Shown piece after piece: positions 55,625-64,000 of a DNA stretch of 64,000 nt. The stretch is taken from NCBI GenBank assembly GCA_965112735.1, contig OZ218954.1, positions 2,170,001-2,234,000 on the forward strand. The letters are read 5' to 3'. Below the pieces are notes generated by a model, which had not been told where the DNA came from, did no database searches, and saw nothing but the letters and a program-made list of their open reading frames with translations. The position numbers and the translations under genes were made by a program. The stretch is from Phaeosaccion multiseriatum (lineage: Eukaryota > Ochrophyta, other classes). The first letter of the stretch is position 1; each line of letters opens with the position of its first letter.

Positions 55625-57889
55625 ATGAATCCCGAATAGTGAGTAAAATACGGAGTGCGAGACGGGGGAAAAGAGGGGGGGGGGGAGGACGTGGAGAGAT
55701 TAGTAGTGGGGGCGAAAGAGGGGGGAAGGGAGAGAGATGGAGAGAGCCGCAGGCGGTCGTTGTCCCTCCTTCGCTTCCGCTTGGGCTGTCTGGACCCCGG
55801 GTAGGGGCGGAAAAGGGGGGAGGGACGCGTGGAACAAAAATGCCTTCTATCCGTTTTCCCAGACTGTTCTTTCACGACTGGGGCAGTGGCAGGCTGTGTA
55901 GCGGAGATGGCAGCGGCTCTTCAGGCAGGATGACAAGGGAAGGTGTGAGGAAGTGGCTGTAGCGCAGGGAGTATGTGATGTCAGCTCAATTTCTCTCGTC
56001 ACGTCCGAGAGTTCTGGGGAAGAAGGGAAGAGGAGATATACCTCTGAAGCAGCAGCATCAGCGGCAGTAGCAAGAGGTTCTGTGATGGAGGCCGACAACC
56101 AGGACAAGTAGAAAGCGAGGAAGAGGACCCAGGCCGGGGAGTGCTTATGGGGCTTGTCTGGGGGAGGGGTAACCGCTTGCCGGCTCGGGAGCTCCGTGAC
56201 AACTCAGCCTTGGCGGTGTCCCCTCTGCGGTCTCTGGCGATTCAAAGGCCGCCCGTCTACACCACACCCCTAGTTTCTGTACTCTTGCTCGGTCTCACTT
56301 TTTGACGATGTTCACCCGCCGCACTCCTCCACCGCTACACTTCTAACGCGCGATGCATGTGACTCCCTATCCTCCCCTCTCCTTTCCGCCCTGGCACCTA
56401 TTCCCCCGCCCATGCACAGTGACTACCTCTTCAAGCTGTTGCTCATCGGAGACAGCGGAGTGGGAAAGTCATGTCTGCTGCTGCGGTTTGCCGACGACAC
56501 ATACACGGAGAGCTATATTTCGACAATTGGGGTAGACTTTGTAAGTCGTGGTGGCGATATTTCAAAGACTGATTCAACGCATCGAGGAGGGGTTGTCTTT
56601 GCACTGAACGTAGGCGCTCTCACCCAATACTCTGCACACACACTTTCAGGCAGCCCTCCCTCCATGTGTTCCGCCTCTCTTCGGTCAGCGCGAAACCCTA
56701 GCCACCCCCCCCCGCCCGCCCCCCTTTTTCTACACTCTCTTACCGTCTCCGCCCTCTGGTCATTCCCTTCCCCATCCCCCCTTCTCCCTCGCAACCAAAC
56801 TCTCCGCCTATTCAACACAGAAAATCCGCACAATTGAACTGGAGGGTAAGACGATCAAGCTACAGATCTGGGACACAGCAGGGCAGGAGCGTTTCCGTAC
56901 CATCACGTCGTCCTACTACCGCGGGGCACACGGAATCATCGTGGTGTATGACGTCACCGACAAGGAGAGCTTCAACAACGTCAAGGAGTGGCTCAATGAG
57001 ATTGACCGGTACGCCTGCGAGAATGTCAACAAGTTGTTGGTGGGGAACAAGAGCGATCTCGAGGGCAAGCGTGCGGTGCCGTACGAGATGGCAAAGGTAT
57101 GTGTGTGTGTTTGTGTCATTCGCCAGTATTTTGTTTGGGTTGCATTCCCAAGACCGACCGAAATTCGGTGTCACGGAAGACCCCAACTGGAGGGGTGCTT
57201 GTGTCACTCTTACCTCATTTGTCGTCCTCTCTCTCTCATTGTCTCATCAATCTTATATCGCTCTCTCTCTCTTTTCTCTCCTTCTCACTCGTCTCCCCTC
57301 CATCTTCCCCTCCTTTCTCTCCTTCGCAGGAGTTTGCGGATAGTCTGGGCATTGAGTTCCTGGAGACATCAGCCAAGAACGCCAACAACGTCGAGAAGGC
57401 CTTCATGATGATGGCGAACCAGGTGCGTTGTGCGTCACAGCTGCTGGACTGGACGCAAGAGCCGACGACGCATGGTAAACAGTCGCCGATTGAGTGTCCT
57501 TGTCAGCCTCTCACCTCTTTCCTTGCCTCGTGCTCCTCCACCTCCGTTCGCTGTCTCTGTTGCCATATGCACAGATCAAGTCACGGATGAAGGCACAGCC
57601 CACCGCGCAAAGCAAGCAGGGCACGCGACTCACAAGTTCGTCGCAGGTGAGTGTATCTCTCTCTCCCTCTTGCCAACTGAGCCTTCCCCTCTCCTTTGTA
57701 TCCCTTTGCCGTTGGATGGATTCGCTTCACCCTTGTCCTTACGCGACGTCCCTTCCCCCCTCCCTGCCTCCCTCCCTCCCTCCCTCCCTCCCTGCCTCCC
57801 TCCCTCCCACCCCCTTTCCCCACTCCTTACCTCTGCTCGCAACGAGTAAGGTCGGAGGAGGAGGCGCTGCTTCAGGCGGCTGCTGCTAA
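55625..57889 (+). CDS. RAB1: Rab1/Ypt1 small GTPase
   Basis: Controls ER-to-Golgi vesicle tethering. Six exons, 55625-55638, 56420-56540, 56821-57096, 57330-57422, 57575-57646 and 57851-57889, give 204 aa. The first coding exon is only 14 nt (ATG AAT CCC GAA TA), giving the diagnostic start [15 protein letters not shown]. GTPase motifs are intact: GDSGVGKS (15-22), switch [41 protein letters not shown] and ETSAK. The C-terminus [12 protein letters not shown] carries two Cys for geranylgeranylation. Length and sequence are typical Rab1. A 5' start at 55438 in another frame is not needed. Confidence 0.98.
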
Positions 57890-58656
57890 GGCTCTCTGGC
57901 TCCCATCAGAGGGCGTCGAATGAGCCGCATAATCACCACGGAAGGTTGATGGGAAGAGGAGAGAGACTGAGAGGGGTGACGTCCGGGAGATGTGAGGGCA
58001 GGAGAGTAGATGGACTCTCAAGCGAGTGCAGGGGGGGGGTTACTTATGCTCTGAGAAGGCTCGAATCCACCGATACGAGGAGGAGGATGGGTGGTCAGTC
58101 GCCAATTGTGAAGCCGCCGTATTTTCGAGAGTTGGAGAGGCGTTTGCTCCAACCATCACTCATTGGCAGTGGGGCGACACATGATTGGCTGCAATGTGTT
58201 CTCTTTCTGCAAGAGTTGTCCAGCAGCGGGGAGGGGGAGGCACCCGAGCTCGGCAACAAATGACAAATAGTAGTATTAGGGAGGCCTAGGAAAGGGGAAG
58301 AAGGGTTCCTAGTCCCTTGTGTGTTGAGGGGTGGAGGGGGGGGGGGGGGGAGAAAGGAGTGAGTGTCCTCGATGGGGAGCGAGGCTTTTGTGTGGGACAA
58401 GTGAAGGCGTATTGATGTAGTTCAGTTCTCGTGTGTGTGTGCTATACTCAACCAGCTCTTTGGGCGTGAGCTTGCCCCATGGCTTCGATCCGCCATCTGT
58501 TCGAGGATTGATAGCACCAATGTTTTTCATTTATAAGTAGTGTCCCTCTTTTGAAGGGGGAAGGAAGGAAAAATTAATGGTAGATCTTCTCCTCTCTTCT
58601 CCTCTCTCATTGCCCCCTTGGGAAAACGATTTTCGCACACTAGCAGGAAGGCGCGT
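57890..58656. other. Intergenic 3' of Rab1, with a small unassigned frame
   Basis: A complement frame 58530-58309 starts with a true ATG (MKNIGAINPRTDGGSKPWGK, then LTPKELVEYSTHTRELNYIN) and looks coding for about 50 residues before running into a C-rich tract. It may be a small gene or part of the degraded element to the right. A G9 run near 58030 and a G14 run near 58337-58350 are present. Confidence 0.3.
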
Positions 58657-59500
58657 TCACGCTCCGAGAGCCACATCTGGTGACTGCAGCTGACGATCCG
58701 GCGGAGTCGGGTCAGGACGTGACCCTTGGTGGTAGAGGAGCCGGTGCGGCCGGTGCGAGAGACGACGTGTTCCGCGAGGGCGTGTAAGAGGGACTGCGCC
58801 TGTGAGCCGAGTCGTCCGTGCGTCTCGATGGCGAAGGTCGTAAGGCGAACTCGCTCTGGGTCCTAGGTGTTGGCGTAGTGCCGCTCCTGGCAGGTCTCGC
58901 GGTGGGCTGCTGCCGCGCCCGCCGGCCGGTCTGGTGTCCGTGTGAAGCACATTCAAGGCCGTCCTGGAAGTGTTGTTGATCAGGGAGAAGTCAATCATAT
59001 GTGCTCGGTGGGCATAGTCGGGGTCGCGTGCTCCGGAGAGGGCGCGCCGGGGGAGGGTGGCATCCATGCGGTAGGTGCGGGTGGCATCCATCGGCACAAA
59101 GTTGATACCAGCCAGGATCCGGTGGCGAATCGATCGTTCGTGTCGGGCCCGCTGGAGCGCTACGGCCAATCGCCGCCGAATGACGCAAACGGCCCTCGCA
59201 TAGGCCCTCATGTCCAGATGTTCGTGCCCCCCAGCCATGTGGGTGGCGAGTGTTTTAATAAACACCTGGGCAGACGGACCAAATGCGCCTTGCTTTTCCA
59301 TACCAAAAGGGACGAGGTGGTACCTCGTGGGGTCATAGTGGATATCTCCACCCTGGCCTTCCATGCCTGCTTGTGGCACCCCATACTTGGTGCGCTTGGT
59401 TGCTTCAGCCTTCTTGGCTGCCGCGAGTGCCTCCTTCGATGCTTGGCACGATTGGTGATGCTTTTTTTTTGGCGGCTTTGTGGGGGAAAAAATAAGTTCA
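58657..59500 (-). mobile_element. Degraded non-LTR retrotransposon-like fragment
   Basis: The complement frame 59379-58657, open further upstream to about 59500, reads a Lys/Ala-rich helix (EALAAAKKAEATKRTKY), then YDPTRYHLVPFGMEKQGAFG, PSAQVFIKTLATHMAGG, and an Arg-rich helix VCVIRRRLAVALQRARH. This order (helix, H-x-L-V-P-F, G-x-x-G-P-A, Ala/Arg helix) resembles the region after the reverse transcriptase domain in many LINE-like elements of plants and protists. The catalytic RT motifs are absent, so it is a truncated remnant. The stretch 58657-58950 is Arg/Pro-rich and probably out of frame. It lies between Rab1 and the kelch-BTB gene. Confidence 0.5.
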
Positions 59501-59648
59501 CCTGTTGTTATCCAGACTCACAGAAACTCGCGACGTGTCCGCCTCTTTCCCCCCTATCACCGCCCCATCACCGCCTTTTCATAACCAGAGGACCTGATAC
59601 GCAGCAGAGCATCTACCTGCCGCGTGTACGGTGGCTCAGAGCGAGAGA

Positions 59649-60754
59649 ATGTGGGGCTGGGCAAAAGTCGATCCAGACCCGTCCGGAGCTGCGGCTCCGT
59701 GCCAGAGATCTCTTCACGTTGCTGCCGTCCACGACAATAGCATCTACGTGTTCGGAGGTGAGACGCACACGATGCTATGTCCGGACATCAGTGGGGACAG
59801 CTTCTTCTGCCCCTTTCTCATCACACGGCTCCTCCCTCAATTGTTCCGTGATGTCTCATCTTTTTCGCCCATTTCCTCCTCCGCATCCTCCTCCCTCAGG
59901 CTACGACGGTTCCAATCGGGTTAATGACTTTCATGCCTATAGCGTGGCAAACAAGGTGGGTCGAGGAACGCACATCAAAGCACCATTGGGGGTGGGGTGG
60001 GTTGGGTTGGGTAACAGAGGCGCTTAACCACCCGACGCCGCCTTGCCTCACTTCGGCCGTCCCCCCCTTAACTCGCCTCTACTCTCTTCTGAACCCTGCC
60101 CTCCACCCCACCCTATCCCCCGCCCCCTCCTTTTGGCTGCCTTTCCTTCGATCGATAGACCTGGGCGCTGGTGCCTGCAGCGGGTATCCCGCCCTCTCCA
60201 CGTGACCGGCACACCGGCGTGGTACATAAGAATAGCTTCTATGTCTTTGGCGGCTTTGACGGGTGAGTGACAGCGACCAGCCTCTTATTTTAAGCACTTG
60301 TTGGCACGCTGCTCTGCTGCTCTGCTCCTTGGATGGTGGAGGATGGAGGATGCCCCCTTGCCTTTGGTGTTGCTGGGGCACGTGAGACTCCTCCTCTGAG
60401 GAGGGGCTTGTGTGCGTATGTGCTTGTGTGCTGCTCCGAGGAGGGCTCTTCCTTTTCTCCTCAAAGGTGTATTTCACGTTCGATGGCCTGCTCTCTTTGT
60501 GCTCACTCCCATGCGTTGTAGGTGTCCCTGCTTTCCCCAAGAGGTTGTGATAAAGGCCCCTAACAAACAAGACCGTCCGCTCTCTTCTCCACCCCATCAT
60601 ATACATCACTGATTCTGATTGATTTGGTGGACGGCACCATCCATTACCCCCTACCCACCCCTCTTACTTCGCTCCCCTCCCCTCACCCTTCTGTTGATGT
60701 GCTTGTCATTCATCATGGTCGTCCTGTCCTCTCTGTGTCTGTGTCTGTGTGCGT

Positions 60755-60799
<45 letters not shown>

Positions 60800-61590
60800 T
60801 ACGTCTCTCTCTCTCTCTGTGTGCGTGCGTGTGCCTGCCCCTGTAGCACTGCGCGAGTGAACGACTTCTTCCGCTTCTCCTTCGACACACGGACCTGGTC
60901 CAAGGTTACCCCGAGCCAGGGCTCCCCTCCCACCCCTCGCCACAGCCACGCCGCATTGGTGTTCGGGGACAGCATGTTTGTGTTTGGGGGATACGGTAAG
61001 TCGCGAGAATGAGATTGAGAAGAGAGATATGCCCCGCCCCGTCTTTCTTGCTTGTCTGTTTTCTAGCCACCGAGGGGGGCTTTCCGTTCCTTGATAGCCA
61101 CATCTTACCCAGCGTATTACTCAGTGCTTGGCAGCGAGTGGACACACTTTTTCACCGTTTCACCGTTTCACCATGCGCTAACACAGTGCAGCATCCCCAA
61201 GTCAAAATCAATCACCATGGAGCTCGGCTCGGGGTGCGATGAATAGTATACAACCTATTGGGGAGACATTGATTCGCCATCCCGAACTTATTGCTACACT
61301 CCATATACATGGTGTGTTGTTTCCCACTTATCTCTACTTTGATGTTTATGGCTTGGCAGATGGGAGCTACAGAAACGACTTTCACGAGTTCAACTTTGCC
61401 ACCAACGAGTAAGTCGAGGGGGGAGTGAAGGAGAGGAAGTCAAAGAGAGAGGGGGGGCGGCCAGACCACTGCCCGCCTCTGTCCAGTACGGGCGTTCGTT
61501 CGACCTCTCCGAAACTGCCCTTAACCGTTGAGTGCTCCACCCACCACCCCCCAACCACCACCACTACGCGCACACACACACATACACACA

Positions 61591-61632
<42 letters not shown>

Positions 61633-63722
61633 GGTGGAGCCTAGTGAATGCGGCAGGCCGTGTGCCTCGTGCTCGGTACCGCGCCACGTGCAATGTGTAC
61701 AAGGAGTCTGCCTTCCTCTTTGGGGGGCATGATGGTAAGAGTCTACGTAGACTCTCTACACCAACACACACATATCTCCATGCTTTTTCTTTAGTATCAC
61801 CTCTCTCTACTTGTCTTTGTTCACGTCTTTCTCTCCTCTTGTCCTCTGGTCCAGGCACGAGACACCTCAACGACGTGCATGTGTTCAGCTTCGACACACG
61901 CGTGTGGGTACCGCTGGAGACCCAAGGACACCCCCCCATTCCCAGAGACAGGTGAGGAGGGCATGGCAGTGGATGGTCATAGGTAGGGGAGGGGTGAGAG
62001 ATTATCTCTCTCTTGTCTCCTTGCCTCTCTTTTGTCTCTCTCTCAACCATCTATAACCGGCACATTACCAAATCCTCTTTGTCGATGTTCTCTGCCTCTC
62101 CACTGCGTCATCATCTTCATCCTCCTCCTTCGGTCCCGTAGCCACGTGTCAGTCACGCACGGCAAGAGCCTTTACGTCTTCGGGGGCTCCACCGGCAGGT
62201 TTGTTACTGTCTGACCTTGTGTGTTAGGGCACGGAGTTGTTGAGTGGCGTTACAATACTTCTATATTTCGTTGGAGAAGTAGGCATCACATCACTTACTC
62301 ACTCACTCTCTCACGCACTCTCTCTCTAACTCCCTCCCTCCCTCACTCACTCACTCACTCACCAACTCACTCACTTACTCCTTCCCTGCCTCCCTCTCCC
62401 TCCCCATCTCTCCGTCCCTCCCCTCACTAGCGCGATGAACGACTTCCACGAGCTGGCTCTAGACACGTGCAAATGGGCCACCGTGCCCCCCAACCAGAAC
62501 CATAACAGCCCCGTGCCCAACCACCGCTTCTGTCACGTGGCCTGTGTAGTGCGCAACTCTCTCTTCGTCATGGGCGGATACGACGGCACCAATCGACTCA
62601 ACGACCTCCTGGAGTTTCGCTTCAGCGTCGACATTACCGCCTGCGACATTCCCAAGAGTACACTGGTGGAGGACCTGGGGCACTTCGTCAACAGCGACGT
62701 GCTCAGCGACATTACCTTTATCGTAGAGGGGCAGCCTGTGTACGCACACAAGGTCCTGTGCATGCGCTGTACGTACTTTCGGGCCATGCTGACTGGAGAG
62801 ATGATGGAGTCTCGGGCTAAGGAGATTACGCTGCCGGATGTTCGCCGGCCCATATTCCTGGCCTTGCTGGAGTACCTCTACACCGATCATGTGCGTGTGT
62901 GTGCGTGTGCGTGTGCGTGCGCGTGTGCGTGTGTGTCTGCGTGTGAGTGTGTGTCCACCCTCCCAAGCTACCCACCCACTCACGCGCCCACCCCACCAAC
63001 CCACGCCCCCACTCGCGCGCCCCACCTCCAACCCTCACCACCTTCCCACTCGCGTACCCACACACGCACCCACACACGCACCCACCCACGCACCCACACG
63101 CAGGTGGAGATACCTCTGGACATAGCAATGGAATTGTTCCAGGCTGCGGATCAGTTTGGGGTGGACCGGTTGAAGCGAATGTGCGAGGGGAAGATGCTGA
63201 GCTCCATCAACGTCGAGAATGCCGCCACCATCTTCCACGCTGCTGATCTACATGACGCCAAGAGCCTGCGCGAGAAGGTGGGTGAGAAGGATGGGGAGGG
63301 GAGGGGAGGAGAGGCGGAGGAGGAGGAGGAGGAGGAGGAGGAAGAGGCAACTCTTGGCCACAACCCTTCAGAAGCCTGTCCTTCTGTCCGCTGCGCTTGG
63401 TAGCCCCCCGCCCGTTCCTCGTCTCCCTCTCCCCTTCCCTCTCCCTGTCTCCCTCTCCCTCCTTCCCTCCCTTTCCTCTCTCTCTGCCCATATGCCTCTC
63501 CTGTCTCCCTCTCCATCAACCCCTCCCTCCCTTCCTCCCTTCTTCCTCCCCCCTCTCTCTCTACTACATCGTCTCGCTCTTAACTCTCCCCCCCCCCCTG
63601 TACAGACGCTGAGTTACGTGCTGCAGAACTTCGACAGTGTGTCCAAGACCCCTGCCTTTCAAGACATGGGGGCGGCCCCGGGGGGCATGCAGCTCATCTT
63701 CGAGGTTTTGAAGAACCGATAA
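59649..63722 (+). CDS. Kelch-repeat BTB/POZ protein
   Basis: Eleven exons, 59649-59757, 59900-59955, 60159-60262, 60847-60995, 61360-61408, 61634-61734, 61855-61951, 62142-62198, 62431-62890, 63104-63277 and 63606-63722, give 490 aa. Residues 1-310 contain about six kelch blades with the usual pattern: IYVFGGYDGSNRVNDFHAY, FYVFGGFDGTARVNDFFRFS, SMFVFGGYDGSYRNDFHEFN, FLFGGHDGTRHLNDVHVFSF and LFVMGGYDGTNRLNDLLEF. The BTB domain starts about residue 325 (DVLSDITFIVEGQPVYAHKV, then TYFRAMLTGEMMES and YLYTDHVEIPLD) and is followed by a BACK-like helical end. Blade order resembles LZTR1 but with a single BTB. In its family such proteins are usually CUL3 substrate adaptors; that is inference. The start Met at 59649 gives MWGWAKVDPDPSG; no earlier ATG is in frame. 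Confidence 0.95.
60748..60800. repeat. (GT)n microsatellite in kelch-BTB intron
   Basis: GT repeat about 50 bp upstream of the exon starting at 60847. Confidence 0.9.
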
Positions 63723-63845
63723 AAGGGATCCCTGTTGTTCTTTTTGTTGCTGGGGCGTAGGACGTGGGAGCTCCCTCTTTTGAGGTTTTGAAGATCCGGT
63801 AAAAGATAGAAGGATCAAAGGAGCTCTGCGCTTTGTTGCTGGGAA
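63702..63845. repeat. Duplicated stop-codon region of kelch-BTB gene
   Basis: The last codons and 3' flank (GAGGTTTTGAAGAACCGATA at 63702) recur 80 bp downstream (GAGGTTTTGAAGATCCGGTA at 63782). TTTGTTGCTGGG follows both copies. The second copy is in the 3' UTR. Confidence 0.9.
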
Positions 63846-64000
63846 GAAGTAGGGAAGAAGAAGAGGAAAATGAGGAAGAAAGGAAGGCAGCCGAGGGGAA
63901 GGGAGGTGCGAATGGCTGAAACGTACACAACACGCGGATGTGTGTACAGGCACACGGAGAAGAGCTGGTCTGGTGGTCTGTCCGCGTTTCACTGTCTTTT
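63723..64000. other. 3' flank of kelch-BTB gene
   Basis: Contains the duplicated gene end, then purine-rich sequence to the window edge. No further gene is supported on either strand. Confidence 0.5.

Noticed and set aside
55438-55962. 174-codon plus-strand frame over the Rab1 5' end
   Set aside because: It overlaps the Rab1 first exon in another frame and continues through its intron. The 14-nt exon with MNPEY fits Rab1 exactly.
58020-58100. tRNA-like B-box (GGCTCGAATCC)
   Set aside because: The surrounding sequence does not fold into a cloverleaf and no A-box is at the right distance.
58942-60027. 361-codon plus-strand frame
   Set aside because: Runs antisense to the retrotransposon-like remnant and then through kelch-BTB exons 1-2 in the wrong frame; no family features.

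Overview
The window is nuclear DNA of a eukaryote. It has spliced genes with short GT-AG introns on both strands, a cytosolic ribosomal protein, a Rab GTPase, ubiquitin machinery and mitochondrial citrate synthase, and it is full of simple repeats. I resolved 11 multi-exon genes whose reading frame closes across about 78 introns; 77 are GT-AG and one appears to be GC-AG. A BBSome subunit (BBS9) points to an organism with a flagellated stage. A MATE carrier with a long N-terminal leader of signal-plus-transit character hints at a secondary plastid, so a stramenopile-type alga is the best guess. The species is not identified and the taxonomic call is inference.

Layout. 1-2.9 kb: the acidic tail of a gene entering from the left and an unknown helical protein (+). 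2.9-12.4 kb: BBS9 (-, 16 exons). 13.6-18.1 kb: RPS25 (+), a UBE2K-type E2 with UBA domain (-), and a Siw14/PFA-DSP phosphatase (+) head-to-head with the E2. 19.9-25.9 kb: mitochondrial citrate synthase (-, 14 exons). 26.0-27.4 kb: a large fold-back palindrome followed by a repeat-built acidic Ser/Asp/Glu protein. 27.7 kb: a four-helix membrane protein (+). 29.0-35.0 kb: a BRD8-like bromodomain protein (-) and an unspliced HC-x5-R phosphatase (-). 36.8-41.1 kb: a secreted, membrane-anchored mucin-like protein (+) with repeat arrays and duplicated exons. 43.0-47.0 kb: an N-myristoylated TLDc protein (-). 48.5-55.1 kb: the MATE carrier (-). 55.6-57.9 kb: Rab1 (+). 58.7-59.5 kb: a degraded retrotransposon-like fragment. 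59.6-63.7 kb: a kelch-BTB protein (+).

The genes are mostly unrelated housekeeping or cell-biology genes; nothing resembles an operon or a dedicated gene cluster. Loose themes are trafficking and the ciliary membrane (BBS9, Rab1), ubiquitin (E2 and BTB-kelch) and two Cys-based phosphatases. The most unusual content is structural. It includes a 222/249-bp inverted repeat with conserved reading frame in both arms, a coding repeat locus containing an inverted copy of itself, exon-plus-intron tandem duplication in the surface-protein gene, duplicated stop-codon regions in two genes, splice donors inside GT microsatellites, and a purine/pyrimidine strand bias that follows transcription direction. 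These point to very active local duplication and slippage. No previously undescribed enzymatic system was evident.
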